From an uncultured Ruminococcus sp. (lineage in GTDB: Bacteria; Bacillota; Clostridia; Oscillospirales; CAG-272), in NCBI GenBank assembly GCA_902778725.1, contig CACYYS010000007.1, positions 1-62,515 on the forward strand: 62,515 nt of DNA, in the 5' to 3' direction. Below, piece after piece: positions 7,748 through 15,717 of this stretch. Position numbers and translations under genes: made by a program. The notes under the pieces are model-generated. The model saw only the letters and a program-made list of their open reading frames with translations. It did not search any database and was not told where the DNA came from. The number at the start of each line of letters is the position of its first letter. Position 1 is the stretch's first letter.

Positions 7748-8800
7748 TCAGATATATTTCTCCGGCTTGACCGGCTGCTCCGCCGCGTCCGGCATCGCTT
7801 TTTCCAGACGCGCTTTCACGTCGTCGAAGCTGCGTTCGCGGCTCGCCTGGCCGACGGGCTCGCGGGTCACCTTGAGACCGGCGGAAAAAAGCTCCGCCGC
7901 GTTCTTTTTCTGCGGCGCGGCGTCCTCTCCCGGCACTTTCACCGGCGGGATCGTCTCGGCGGGACGGCCGAAGTCAAAGGTGATCTCCCTCGTCCCTTCC
8001 GGCTCTCCCTCGCGCCGCAGCTCCCGGGAGAGGGATCCGAAGAGGGACTCCTCCTCGGCGGGCTCCGGGTCCGGCGCCTCCTCGGGGACGGGCTCGGGAG
8101 CGGACACGGGATCCGGCTCCCCTTCCGGCTCTTCTTCCGGTTCCGGCTCGCTCTCCGTCACGGGAGCCGCCGCCTCCGGCAGCAGCTCGTCCAGGCGGAC
8201 GGCGTACTCGGCGAGGCGGGCGCGGAAGAGGGACAGCTCCTCCCGCAGGGCGTCCCGCGCCGTTTCCAGCCCGGTCTTTTCCCCGCGGAGCGTCTCGCTC
8301 TCCCCCGCAAGCAGCGCCTTCTGCGCGCGGACGGTATCCCGCTCGGCGCGCAGCTCCTCACAGGAGGAAAGCAGCGCGGCGTATTCTTCCTTCAGTTCCG
8401 TCAAACGGGCGCTCTGCCCGGCGACCTCCTCCGAGGCGGCGCGTTTTTCCTCTTCCGCCTCCTCTTTCGCCCGGCGCAGCTTTTCCTTGATGGCCTCCTC
8501 CGCAAGACGGAGCTCTTTTTCCGCCTGCGCTTTGGCCTGGGCAAGGATCTCGGCGGCGCGGGCGCGCGCCTCCGCTTCCGCCGCTCCCGCGGCGGGGCGC
8601 TCCGGCTCCCGCGGCTTTTGCCGCGCTTCCTCCCGCTCGGCGGCGAGGAGGGTCAGCTTCTCCGTCAGCGCCGTGTTCTCGTCATAAAGCTTGTCATACT
8701 TTTCGAGGAGCAGCTCGATATAGTCCTCCACCTCCTGGATCTTATAGCCTCGCAGCGCGGTGGAAAACTCCTTGTTGCGGATCTCTTCCGGCAGATTCAT
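7748..8800 (-). CDS. divIVA: DivIVA-domain coiled-coil protein
   Basis: A 350-residue protein. Residues 1-60 form the DivIVA lipid-binding module (PEEIRNKEFSTALRGYKI, then VEDYIELLLEKYDKLYDEN). A long Ala/Glu/Arg coiled coil follows (about 60-225), then an acidic Pro/Glu-rich region (about 225-290) and a short conserved tail. DivIVA proteins sense membrane curvature at the division site and poles and recruit partners. Position between ylmH and ileS is the standard one for this family. The coiled coil is longer and the linker more acidic than in Bacillus DivIVA (about 165 residues), so the protein may have extra partners. RBS: GGAGAG about 7 nt upstream of the ATG. Confidence 0.88.
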   Translation of the reverse strand: MNLPEEIRNKEFSTALRGYKIQEVEDYIELLLEKYDKLYDENTALTEKLTLLAAEREEARQKPREPERPAAGAAEAEARARAAEILAQAKAQAEKELRLAEEAIKEKLRRAKEEAEEEKRAASEEVAGQSARLTELKEEYAALLSSCEELRAERDTVRAQKALLAGESETLRGEKTGLETARDALREELSLFRARLAEYAVRLDELLPEAAAPVTESEPEPEEEPEGEPDPVSAPEPVPEEAPDPEPAEEESLFGSLSRELRREGEPEGTREITFDFGRPAETIPPVKVPGEDAAPQKKNAAELFSAGLKVTREPVGQASRERSFDDVKARLEKAMPDAAEQPVKPEKYI

Positions 8801-8822
8801 ACTCTCTCCTTACGGCGTCAGC

Positions 8823-9626
8823 CTATCGGTATTTGCGGGCAAGCAGACGGTACCTGCCCTTTTTGTTCTGTTCCGAGAGGGAAAGGATCTCGAACTTCCC
8901 GCATCCGCGGACAGACAGGATCTCCCCCTCGCAGACGGGACGGTCCGGCTTTTCACAGCAGAGGCCGCCGATCTGCACGTTTCCTCCCGTGACCGCCGCC
9001 TTGGCTTTTTCCCGCGCCAGACGGCAGAGAGAACCGACGACGGCGTCCAGGCGGGCGGAGGGAACGGTATCGCTGCAAAGGTCGTATTCTCGCGCGGGCA
9101 GGGCCGCCTCCCACGCGCGAGCGGAGAGCTCGCGCGTGCGGACGGTATCCGCTCCGACGCGGGAAAGCTCCTCCCCGATCAGTCCGGCGACAGAGCGCTC
9201 GCAGACAAGGAGCGCCGCGTGCCCGCCGACCGTGCGGACGTCTCCGACCGCGTCCCGCTCGATCCCGAGCGCGAGCACGGAGCCGAGCCAGTCGCGGTGG
9301 GAAAGCGTCCGGTAGCCGCTCCCCTCAAGGGAAAGGAAGGCGAGCGGCGCGTGAAAAACGTCCTCAAGGAAGGCGTTGATCTCCTCCTCCGGGAGCGGCA
9401 GAAAGCGCTCCGGCAGGAAAAACGCCTTTTTCCTCTCCGCGTCGGGATATCCTCCCCAAAGAAAAAGCCGGGAAAAACGCCCCTGCCCCGCGAGCGGGGC
9501 GACAAGCCCCTGCTCCCCCTCCGAGAGGAAGGGACCCGAGCAGGGCGCCCCCCTGTCCGCGCGGGCGAAAAGATCGCCGACGCGGGAAAGGAGGACGGCG
9601 TCTCCGGCAGCGCCGCGGCCGTTCAC
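8823..9626 (-). CDS. ylmH: YlmH-type S4-domain RNA-binding protein
   Basis: A 267-residue protein of the YlmH family, found in the sepF-divIVA neighbourhood of Gram-positive bacteria. The middle part has the family block LGSVLALGIERDAVGD; the C-terminal S4 domain starts near residue 190 (SARLDAVVGSLCRLAREKAK) and is followed by the VQIGG and GEILSVRGCGKFEI strands that bind RNA. YlmH proteins are linked to ribosome rescue or 50S handling as well as to division clusters. It overlaps yggT by 4 nt at its start and lies 22 nt upstream of divIVA, which indicates one transcript. Confidence 0.9.
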   Translation of the reverse strand: MNGRGAAGDAVLLSRVGDLFARADRGAPCSGPFLSEGEQGLVAPLAGQGRFSRLFLWGGYPDAERKKAFFLPERFLPLPEEEINAFLEDVFHAPLAFLSLEGSGYRTLSHRDWLGSVLALGIERDAVGDVRTVGGHAALLVCERSVAGLIGEELSRVGADTVRTRELSARAWEAALPAREYDLCSDTVPSARLDAVVGSLCRLAREKAKAAVTGGNVQIGGLCCEKPDRPVCEGEILSVRGCGKFEILSLSEQNKKGRYRLLARKYR

Positions 9627-9892
9627 AGGAACACCGAGAGGAGGACAAGAAAAAAGAGCGCGGCAAGAAACGGCAGATCGATCATCGAATCCTCCCCGAT
9701 CCCGAACCTGTCAAAGATCGCCCGCACCGGCGCGACGACGATCTCCGTCACCGCGATCGAAAAGGCGAGCAGTCTGCTCTCCTCCGGTACGACGAAAAGC
9801 TGCATCAGCACCCGCAGGAGAAAAAGCATCATCAGGACCGTGAGGATCCCGTTAGAGAGATGCTCAAGAAGATACAGTAGATTGGTATGCAC
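9623..9892 (-). CDS. YggT family membrane protein
   Basis: An 89-residue protein with two hydrophobic segments, about 15-35 (GILTVLMMLFLLRVLMQLFV) and 70-89 (LPFLAALFFLVLLSVFL). The central PVRAIFDRFG block is typical of the YggT family (YlmG in Bacillus). The role is unclear; the gene is linked to sepF and ylmH in most Firmicutes and has been connected to division or osmotic shock. It overlaps ylmH by 4 nt. A terminator-like hairpin separates it from sepF, so its expression may depend on read-through. Confidence 0.85.
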   Translation of the reverse strand: MHTNLLYLLEHLSNGILTVLMMLFLLRVLMQLFVVPEESRLLAFSIAVTEIVVAPVRAIFDRFGIGEDSMIDLPFLAALFFLVLLSVFL

Positions 9893-9918
9893 GACAAACC
9901 CCGCTATCCGGTCGCTGT

Positions 9919-9965
9919 AAAAAGCCGCGCCGCCCGTTCCGATATCCAGCGGGCGGCGCGGGGCT
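9919..9965 (-). terminator. terminator-like hairpin between sepF and yggT
   Basis: On the minus strand the arms CCGCGCCGCCCG and CGGGCGGCGCGG enclose a loop of about 13 nt and are followed by TTTTT. No promoter is evident between it and yggT, so it probably attenuates rather than ends the operon. Confidence 0.6.
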
Positions 9966-9976
9966 TACACGCAAAA

Positions 9977-10459
9977 TCAGTATCTGTAAGGAGTCTCTTC
10001 TTCCTCGGCGTTCTCTTCCGCGCCCTTCGCCGCCTCGGTCATCGGGTCGCCGGTCACGGTCACGTTGCCGGGCGTGATGACGTAGGTATTGTTGGAGACC
10101 TTGCGGATGTCGCCCTTGATGGCGAACGCCACGCCGGAAAGGAAGTCGATCAGTCTCTTGGCGGTGTCCTTGGCGGTCGCCTCCAGGTTGAGGACCACGG
10201 TGCGGCGGGCAAGCAGATGCTCCGCGATCTGGTCCGCGTTCTTGAAACTCTCGGGGCGGACGACCTTCAGCTCGATCGCGCTGCCGGAGATGTTGACCGG
10301 CGCCGGAGAGGACTCGACGGGCGCGCTGTACGCCGGCTCCGCCGCGTTGTTCTCCTCTTCCGCCTGATCGTTGTAGCCGCCGGTATATTCGTCGGCATAC
10401 CCGTCCTGCTCGTAAGCGTCGTCGTCCTTAAATCCTTTGAACAAATCTTTCAGTCCCAT
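9977..10459 (-). CDS. sepF: cell division protein SepF
   Basis: A 160-residue SepF, which binds FtsZ and the membrane to align the division ring. It has the N-terminal membrane-binding helix (GLKDLFKGFKDDD), an acidic Ala/Pro/Asn-rich linker (about 15-60), and the SepF core (about 65-140) with VVRPESFKNADQIAEHLL, VVLNLEATAKDTAKRLIDFL and the YVITPGNV end. The start is the ATG at 10459: GGAGG lies 6 nt upstream, while an ATG two codons earlier overlaps the ribosome-binding site. The gene stands between yggS and yggT, the conserved order of this cluster. Confidence 0.95.
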   Translation of the reverse strand: MGLKDLFKGFKDDDAYEQDGYADEYTGGYNDQAEEENNAAEPAYSAPVESSPAPVNISGSAIELKVVRPESFKNADQIAEHLLARRTVVLNLEATAKDTAKRLIDFLSGVAFAIKGDIRKVSNNTYVITPGNVTVTGDPMTEAAKGAEENAEEEETPYRY

Positions 10460-10493
10460 TTTCATCCTCCGAAAATTTATCGTTTTTTGTTTT

Positions 10494-11207
10494 TTACTTC
10501 GCAAACGCCGCGCGCCCGACGCGCACGAGATTGGCGCCTTCCTCCACGGCGATCTCAAAACTGTCGCTCATCCCCATGGAAAGGATAGGAGTATCATTAT
10601 ACCTACCTATATTATGAAGTTTTTTTTCAAAAATGTCAATAAAAATATGATAAGTTTCCCGAAAATATTTTCGGTACTCCTCTTTTTCTTCGCAGACGGG
10701 CGCCATCGTCATCAGTCCCCGCACGCGAAGATGGGGAAAGGCGAGCGCCCGGTCGAGAAAATCGCCGGTATCCTCCGGGAGGATCCCGCCCTTGTTCTCC
10801 TCTCTGCCGCTGTTGATCTCCACCAGGACGTCCTGCACGATCCCGCGCTTCTCCGCCTGCTTCTCGATCTCTCCGGCAAGCCTCAGCGAGTCGAGGGAGT
10901 GGATCAGCGCGACCCGGCCGACGACGTATTTTACCTTGTTGGTCTGCAGGGAGCCGATGAAATGCAGCTCGCCGCCCGCGAGATCGAGCCGGTCGAGCTT
11001 TTCCAGTAGCGCGGGGACGCGGTTCTCTCCGAACAGGCGCACGCCCGCCGCCGCGCAGTAATTCATCTCCTCCGCCGTGGCGTATTTGCTCGCGAGCAGC
11101 AGGCGCGGCTCCTGCCCGTAGGGGGAGCGGGCGGCCGCCGCCGCGAGTTTTTGCCGGATCCCGGCAAGATTCCGGTCAAGATAGGAAAAATCCCGTGTCT
11201 CCGTCAT
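10494..11207 (-). CDS. yggS: YggS/PLPBP family pyridoxal-phosphate homeostasis protein
   Basis: A 237-residue alanine-racemase-fold protein that binds pyridoxal phosphate without known catalysis and keeps vitamin B6 and amino-acid pools balanced. Family motifs are all present: the PLP lysine in LLLASKYATAEE, GENRV, LHFIGSLQTNK, the VLVEIN strand, LRVRGLMTMAP, and the phosphate-binding SMGMSDSFEIAVEEGANLVRVG near the end. It lies 12 nt after the HlyD-like gene and 34 nt before sepF. This is its conserved neighbourhood in Firmicutes. Confidence 0.94.
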   Translation of the reverse strand: MTETRDFSYLDRNLAGIRQKLAAAAARSPYGQEPRLLLASKYATAEEMNYCAAAGVRLFGENRVPALLEKLDRLDLAGGELHFIGSLQTNKVKYVVGRVALIHSLDSLRLAGEIEKQAEKRGIVQDVLVEINSGREENKGGILPEDTGDFLDRALAFPHLRVRGLMTMAPVCEEKEEYRKYFRETYHIFIDIFEKKLHNIGRYNDTPILSMGMSDSFEIAVEEGANLVRVGRAAFAK

Positions 11208-11218
11208 ATTTCCCTCCG

Positions 11219-12625
11219 TCAGTCAAAGATCAGCCCGTCGTAGAGTCCGGAGCCGGAGATGATAACTTCGTCGTAAAGCTGCAGGGCTCCGTAGACCGTC
11301 TCGATCCGGGCGTTTTCCGGGAGTCTGCCCTCGGTCTCCCCCTCCGCCGGCGGCAGGGTGTCGACGGGCTCGCCCCGCTCGTCGACCGGGCGGGTGACGG
11401 GGGCGGTTGAGGTGCTGATATAGGCGTAACCGTCCACGGTGCCGATCACGTCGGCGACGCGGAAGAGGACGGTGTTGCCGAAGCGCGCGTAAACGCCGGT
11501 ATATCCGTCCACAAAGCGGAGCGCGGCGCGCGGGACGCGCAGGCCGCTGTACGCGGCGATCTGCACGGAGACGCTGTGCCGACGGACCGTTTCCGGTCCG
11601 TCCTTCTGCTCGTCGGAAGAATAGACAAGGAGGAGCCGGTCCCCCTCCGGGACGGCGCTCTCCAGCTTCATCTCCAGGGAGAGGTCCCCGCAGTCGGTGA
11701 AGGTGATCCTCCGTTTTTCCCCGACCCGGAAGCGCCCGCTCTCCGACACGTCGAGCGTCAGGGCGAGATACCACATCCGCGAGGTCGCCAGTTTCCCGAT
11801 CACGGACGGATCCTGCTCCGTCCGGCGGGCGGTCAGCGCGTCGAGCCCGGAGGGAGTCAGCCCTTCCAGCGCCGCGACGGTGAAGAGGCTCTCCCCGCCG
11901 TCCGTATCGGAATAAAAGATCCCGGGGAAAGGCGCGCGGACCTCCGCGCTCCTGCCGGTCAGGGTGGCAGCCAGGCGGTCCCGTTCCGCCCGCAGCTCCT
12001 TCATCTCCTCGGCGTAATCGGTACGGGAATCAACGATCAGCGCCTTGCGGTTGAGGGAGACGAGCAGCTCGTCGGTACAGGCCAGCGCCCGGGAGGGATC
12101 GCCGCTCGCAAGCTGTTTGTAATAGCGGGAAAGCGCGGAGGAAACGGTGTTCTCCAGCGCCTTGGTGTAGGAGAGGGAGGGGTTTTTCCCGACGGAGGAG
12201 CTTTCAAGGACGGCAAGCTCGGCGTCAAGCTTTTTCAGGCGGGCGGTGATCCCCGCGCTGTCGGTATCCTCGTACGCGACGGCGAGCAGCTCGCCCGCGG
12301 CCGCCCGTTTCCCGTCTCCCATCTGATAGTCCGCCGCTCCCCGGTACGGGGAGGTCAGCGCCGTCTCGTCCCGGAAGATGCAGCCGGACGCCGGGATCCG
12401 CTCCTCCGCCTCGGCAAGCAGCGCCGTCTGGGTGGCGATGCCCGGCTCAAAGCCGCCCGTCACGTGCCAGACGATGTAAAACGCGATCCCCAGGACCAGC
12501 AGAACGGAAAGGACGCCGAGGATCACGCCGCGCAGATAGGCGGTGTCAAAGAAGTCGGAAAGCTTCTTCCCCGGTCTTTTTTTTGCTGTTTCCGTTTCGT
12601 TTTTCCGTGGTTCCATCTCTCTCAC
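11219..12625 (-). CDS. HlyD-like membrane adaptor protein of the sepF cluster
   Basis: A 468-residue protein with one N-terminal transmembrane segment (GVILGVLSVLLVLGIAFYIV, about 34-53) and a large extracytoplasmic part. The arrangement resembles HlyD-type adaptors: a barrel-sandwich half near residues 75-115, a coiled-coil hairpin (about 120-225, with ELRAERDRLAATL), and a return to beta strands (EVRAPFPGIFYSD). No transporter partner is near. Clostridia often carry such a gene between miaA and yggS, with unknown role, perhaps in envelope or division. The listed start is a GTG that overlaps the miaA stop (GTGA). An ATG 9 nt later is an equally possible start; neither has a clear ribosome-binding site. 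Confidence 0.7.
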   Translation of the reverse strand: MREMEPRKNETETAKKRPGKKLSDFFDTAYLRGVILGVLSVLLVLGIAFYIVWHVTGGFEPGIATQTALLAEAEERIPASGCIFRDETALTSPYRGAADYQMGDGKRAAAGELLAVAYEDTDSAGITARLKKLDAELAVLESSSVGKNPSLSYTKALENTVSSALSRYYKQLASGDPSRALACTDELLVSLNRKALIVDSRTDYAEEMKELRAERDRLAATLTGRSAEVRAPFPGIFYSDTDGGESLFTVAALEGLTPSGLDALTARRTEQDPSVIGKLATSRMWYLALTLDVSESGRFRVGEKRRITFTDCGDLSLEMKLESAVPEGDRLLLVYSSDEQKDGPETVRRHSVSVQIAAYSGLRVPRAALRFVDGYTGVYARFGNTVLFRVADVIGTVDGYAYISTSTAPVTRPVDERGEPVDTLPPAEGETEGRLPENARIETVYGALQLYDEVIISGSGLYDGLIFD

Positions 12626-13563
12626 TCAAATAGCAGCCGCATCGCCTCGTCGGCGAGCTGCGAAGTTTGTTTCATCCTTCCGTCTTCATCGACGGAGAGC
12701 CATCTGACGTAGGGCATCGAAGCGTACCAGGTCTGCTGGCGCTTGGCGTAGCGGCGGGTCGCCGCCGCGAGCCGCGCGATCGCCTCCTCCTCCCCCTCCT
12801 CGCCGTCGAGGTAGGGAAAGAGCTCCTTATATCCGATCGCCTGCGCCGCGGCGGCGCACCGGTCGAAAAACCCCTGCCGGCGCAGCGTCTCCGTCTCCCG
12901 GGGCAGCCCCGCCGCGAACATCGCGCGCGTGCGCGCCTCGATGCGGGCGCTGCGCGCCTCGGTCGAGGAGAAGCGCAGGGCGATCACGCCGTAATCCCGG
13001 ACCGCAGCCCCCTGCGGGGTGAGACGGTCGAGCTCGGTCTTGGTCTTTTTGTTTGCGAGGCAAAGCCCGATCGCCCGCAGGACCCTGCGGGTGTTGTTTT
13101 GGTGGATGCGCTCCGCCGCCTCCGGGTCGAGCGCGCGCAGCTTTTCGTGCATGGCGGCGGCGCCCTTTCCGGCAAGCTCCTCCTCAAGAAAGGAGAGGAG
13201 CTCCGGCGGGACTTCCTTTTTTTCCTCGGGGTAGCCCCCGCGGAGAAAGCTGTCGAGATACAGCCCCGTCCCCCCGCAGAGGATCGGCGTCCTGCCGCGG
13301 GCGAGGATCTCCCGCTCCGCCCGCTCCGCCTCACGGACAAAATCCCCGGCGGAGAACGGCTCGTCCGCCCCGCGGATATCGATCAGGTGGTGGGGGACGC
13401 CCCTCCGCTCCTCTTCTGTCGGCTTTGCGGTGCCGATATCGGCGCCGCGGTAGACGAGCATCGAGTCGCAGGAGATGATCTCCCCGGACAGACGGAGCGC
13501 AAGCTCTACCGCGAGCGTGCTCTTGCCGGAAGCCGTCACGCCCGCAACGGCGATCCCGGTCAT
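12622..13563 (-). CDS. miaA: tRNA dimethylallyltransferase
   Basis: A 313-residue MiaA, which transfers a dimethylallyl group to N6 of A37 in tRNAs that read codons beginning with U. The P-loop GVTASGKST (about 8-16), the DSMLVYRGADIGTAKPT block and the GGTGLYLDSFLRG motif are intact, and the C-terminal part has the AIGYKELFPYL and TRRYAKRQQTW signatures. Length is normal. Its ATG overlaps the stop of the alpha/beta hydrolase gene by 4 nt and its stop overlaps the next start, so three genes are chained by 4-nt overlaps. Confidence 0.95.
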   Translation of the reverse strand: MTGIAVAGVTASGKSTLAVELALRLSGEIISCDSMLVYRGADIGTAKPTEEERRGVPHHLIDIRGADEPFSAGDFVREAERAEREILARGRTPILCGGTGLYLDSFLRGGYPEEKKEVPPELLSFLEEELAGKGAAAMHEKLRALDPEAAERIHQNNTRRVLRAIGLCLANKKTKTELDRLTPQGAAVRDYGVIALRFSSTEARSARIEARTRAMFAAGLPRETETLRRQGFFDRCAAAAQAIGYKELFPYLDGEEGEEEAIARLAAATRRYAKRQQTWYASMPYVRWLSVDEDGRMKQTSQLADEAMRLLFE

Positions 13564-14486
13564 CCGATCCGCGCCTCCATCCAGGAGATCAGGGAGGCGA
13601 TCCGCTCCGCGCGGTCGGTCTCGTTGTGGACCTCGTGCCGGTCGCCCTCGCAGAGAGTGAGGGTGAGATCCCGCACACCCGCCTCGCGCAGCCGCCGGGC
13701 GACCTCCTCCGGCCCCTTGCCGTAGGCGCCGACCGGGTCCTCCGCCCCCGAGAGGATCAGGGTGGGGAGAGAGGCGGGATAGGCGGCTGCCCAGCCGGGC
13801 TCCGAGACGGTGACGAGCAGGTCGGAGAGGACGTAGAAGCCCTCCGCCGTGAAGAGATAATTGCAGTAGGGGTCTTTGTCGTAGCGGGCGACGACTCCGG
13901 CGTCCTTTGTCAGCCAGTCGTGCTTGGAGACCGGCTTTTCGATGCGCTTGTTATAGGCGCCGAAGGCGAGAGAATCGAGCATTTTGCTGCGGTGCCTGCC
14001 GCCCCTGAGCGCGGCGACGAGGGAGGCCGCCGTCCTGCCCGCTTTGGCGGCGGGGTTCGGCCCTCCCGTGCCGGAGATAATAAAGCCGGCGAGCCCCTCT
14101 CCGTGCCGGACGGCGTAGAGACGGGCGATAAAGGAGCCCATACTGTGCCCGAAGAGGAAGACGGGAAGGCCGGGACATCTCGCCTCCAGGATCCCGCGCA
14201 TCGTGTGCAGATCCTCGCAGAGGATGTCCTTCCCTCCTTTTTTGGGCAGGTAGCCGAGCTCTCCGGGGCTCCCCGCCGTGTCGCCGTGTCCGATATGGTC
14301 CGCACCGGCGAAAACAAAGCCCGCCTCCGTCAGCGCGGCGGCGACCGCCTCGTACCGGCCGACGTACTCGCACATCCCGTGCGAGAGGAGCACGGCCGCC
14401 CTCGGCGTTCCCTCCGGCAGAAAGATCTTGTACGACGAGCTGCTTTTCCCGTCCGCGGACGGGAAGGTCCCTGTTTCTCTGATCAT
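13560..14486 (-). CDS. alpha/beta hydrolase, monoacylglycerol-lipase-like
   Basis: A 308-residue serine hydrolase of the alpha/beta fold (Hydrolase_4 or lysophospholipase type). The oxyanion region is LLSHGMCEYVGRYEAVA, the nucleophile elbow is GHSMGSF, the acid is probably the Asp in LSGAEDPVGAYG, and the base is the His in CEGDRHEVHNE near the C-terminus. Such enzymes cleave monoacylglycerols, lysophospholipids or small esters. The start is the ATG at 14486, with AGGAG 6 nt upstream; the frame continues upstream without a start signal. It lies 31 nt after the PfkB-like gene and overlaps miaA by 4 nt. Confidence 0.87.
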   Translation of the reverse strand: MIRETGTFPSADGKSSSSYKIFLPEGTPRAAVLLSHGMCEYVGRYEAVAAALTEAGFVFAGADHIGHGDTAGSPGELGYLPKKGGKDILCEDLHTMRGILEARCPGLPVFLFGHSMGSFIARLYAVRHGEGLAGFIISGTGGPNPAAKAGRTAASLVAALRGGRHRSKMLDSLAFGAYNKRIEKPVSKHDWLTKDAGVVARYDKDPYCNYLFTAEGFYVLSDLLVTVSEPGWAAAYPASLPTLILSGAEDPVGAYGKGPEEVARRLREAGVRDLTLTLCEGDRHEVHNETDRAERIASLISWMEARIG

Positions 14487-14517
14487 GGCAGTCTCCTTTG
14501 GACCGGTCGGTCCTCTT

Positions 14518-15456
14518 TTATGTAATATCGTGTTTGCGGCAGTAGTTTGCGATCTCCCGCGGGTGCGGGAGCGCGGCGGCGGATCCCGCGCGCTTTGCCG
14601 ACAGCAGCGCGGCGACGCCCGCAAAGCGGCACGCCGTCTCCGCCTCCCCCGTCGCGCCGTAAGCGTAAACGAAGGCGCCGAAGAAGGAAGCCGCCGTCCC
14701 GGCAAGATCGAGCGCGCGCTCCTCCGGCGGGGCGACAAGGCTCTGATAGGTCCCGTCGTAGAGGAAGACGCCGCGCTCCCGGAGGCGGATGACGTACCAG
14801 CGGGCTTTGAGAAGAGCGGCGAGCTTCATCGCCGCGGCAAGGCAGGCGTCCATCGTATCGGGCGGAGTCCTTGTGGCGCGGCCGACCTCCTCCTCGGTGA
14901 GGATCAGCGCCTCGCACCTGCCGATCTGGCTGAGGACCGTGGCGTTGCGCATCCGATCCCCGGAGAGGAAGAGCGCGGCGCCCTGTTCATCCGCCGTCTC
15001 GGCGATATAGTCGAGCAGCCCGACGGGGAGGGAGGTCGACGCACAGACGGCGGCGGGACGGGAGGCGAACGCCTCCTCCGCGTACTGACGGCGGAAGGCG
15101 CCGTACGCGCCGGGAAAGAAGAAGCTGCGCTCCTCCCCGCCGCTCTCCGCGAGATGGAGGCGGAGCGCGGTCTTCCCGGCGGGGTCGGTATAAAACCACG
15201 GGGAGTCGAAGCCCCGTTTTTCCGCCAGGCGGCGGATCTCCGCTCCGGCGGCGTCGTCCCCGACGGCGGAGCAGAGCTGCGCCGACGCGCCGCAGAGGGA
15301 AAGCTGCGCCGACGCGAGCAGGCCGAAGCCCGACATCGCGCTCTCCCAGCCGCCGTACTCGGTGGTCGTTTCCCCGAGCAGGGGGATCTGGTCGATGCGG
15401 CAGGTGATCTCCTCTTCACAGGCGCCGAAGACAACGATTTGCTTTTCGCTTGCCAT
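14518..15456 (-). CDS. PfkB/ribokinase-fold protein lacking the catalytic Asp
   Basis: A 312-residue protein with the ribokinase-family outline: IVVFGACEEEITCRIDQIP at the N-terminus, AVGDDAAGAEIRRLAEKRGF in the first third, CEALILTEEEVGRATRT for the second signature area, and YVIRLRERGVFLYDG before the active site. In active members the following block reads DTxGAGDxF with the catalytic Asp; here it is LDLAGTAASFFGAF, so that Asp and the GAGD anion hole are lost. Kinase activity is therefore doubtful, and a binding or regulatory role is possible. Start: ATG at 15456 with GGGAGG 5 nt upstream. It is the first gene of the long minus-strand block, 31 nt before the hydrolase gene. Confidence 0.75.
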   Translation of the reverse strand: MASEKQIVVFGACEEEITCRIDQIPLLGETTTEYGGWESAMSGFGLLASAQLSLCGASAQLCSAVGDDAAGAEIRRLAEKRGFDSPWFYTDPAGKTALRLHLAESGGEERSFFFPGAYGAFRRQYAEEAFASRPAAVCASTSLPVGLLDYIAETADEQGAALFLSGDRMRNATVLSQIGRCEALILTEEEVGRATRTPPDTMDACLAAAMKLAALLKARWYVIRLRERGVFLYDGTYQSLVAPPEERALDLAGTAASFFGAFVYAYGATGEAETACRFAGVAALLSAKRAGSAAALPHPREIANYCRKHDIT

Positions 15457-15496
15457 GCTTCCTCCCTTCGGAGAAAAAAACGTTCGTTCTGCTTTG

Positions 15497-15525
15497 ATTA
15501 TACTCTCTTTTTCCGTATAAATCAA
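15497..15525 (-). promoter_or_regulatory. promoter of the pfkB-like to rluD block
   Basis: Minus strand TTGATT (15520-15525) and TATAAT (15497-15502), 17 nt apart, about 40 nt upstream of the PfkB-like start codon. Confidence 0.75.
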
Positions 15526-15544
15526 GCCTTTCCCGCGCATAGCG

Positions 15545-15622
15545 AAAAAAAGAATCCCGCGGCGGAGAAGGACCCGCCGCGGCAGAAAGAAAGGGGAGGC
15601 GCGCCCGCTCGGGCGCGCCTCC
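15545..15622 (-). terminator. two tandem strong hairpins downstream of the lipoprotein gene
   Basis: The first stem (arms GGAGGCGCGCCCG and CGGGCGCGCCTCC, 15595-15622) has no T-run. The second (arms CCGCGGCGG and CCGCCGCGG, about 15556-15582) is followed on the minus strand by GATTCTTTTTTT. Together they should end transcription from the 16-19 kb region before the next promoter. The rest of 15623-15717 shows no gene. Confidence 0.7.
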
Positions 15623-15717
15623 GCGCAAAGATGATTTTTCTTTTGTTGCCGTGGCGCTGGTAAAGAAACCGCGCGACCAGGGATCCGTTTTTTCCCTCTC
15701 ATGCATTTTATTTTGCT

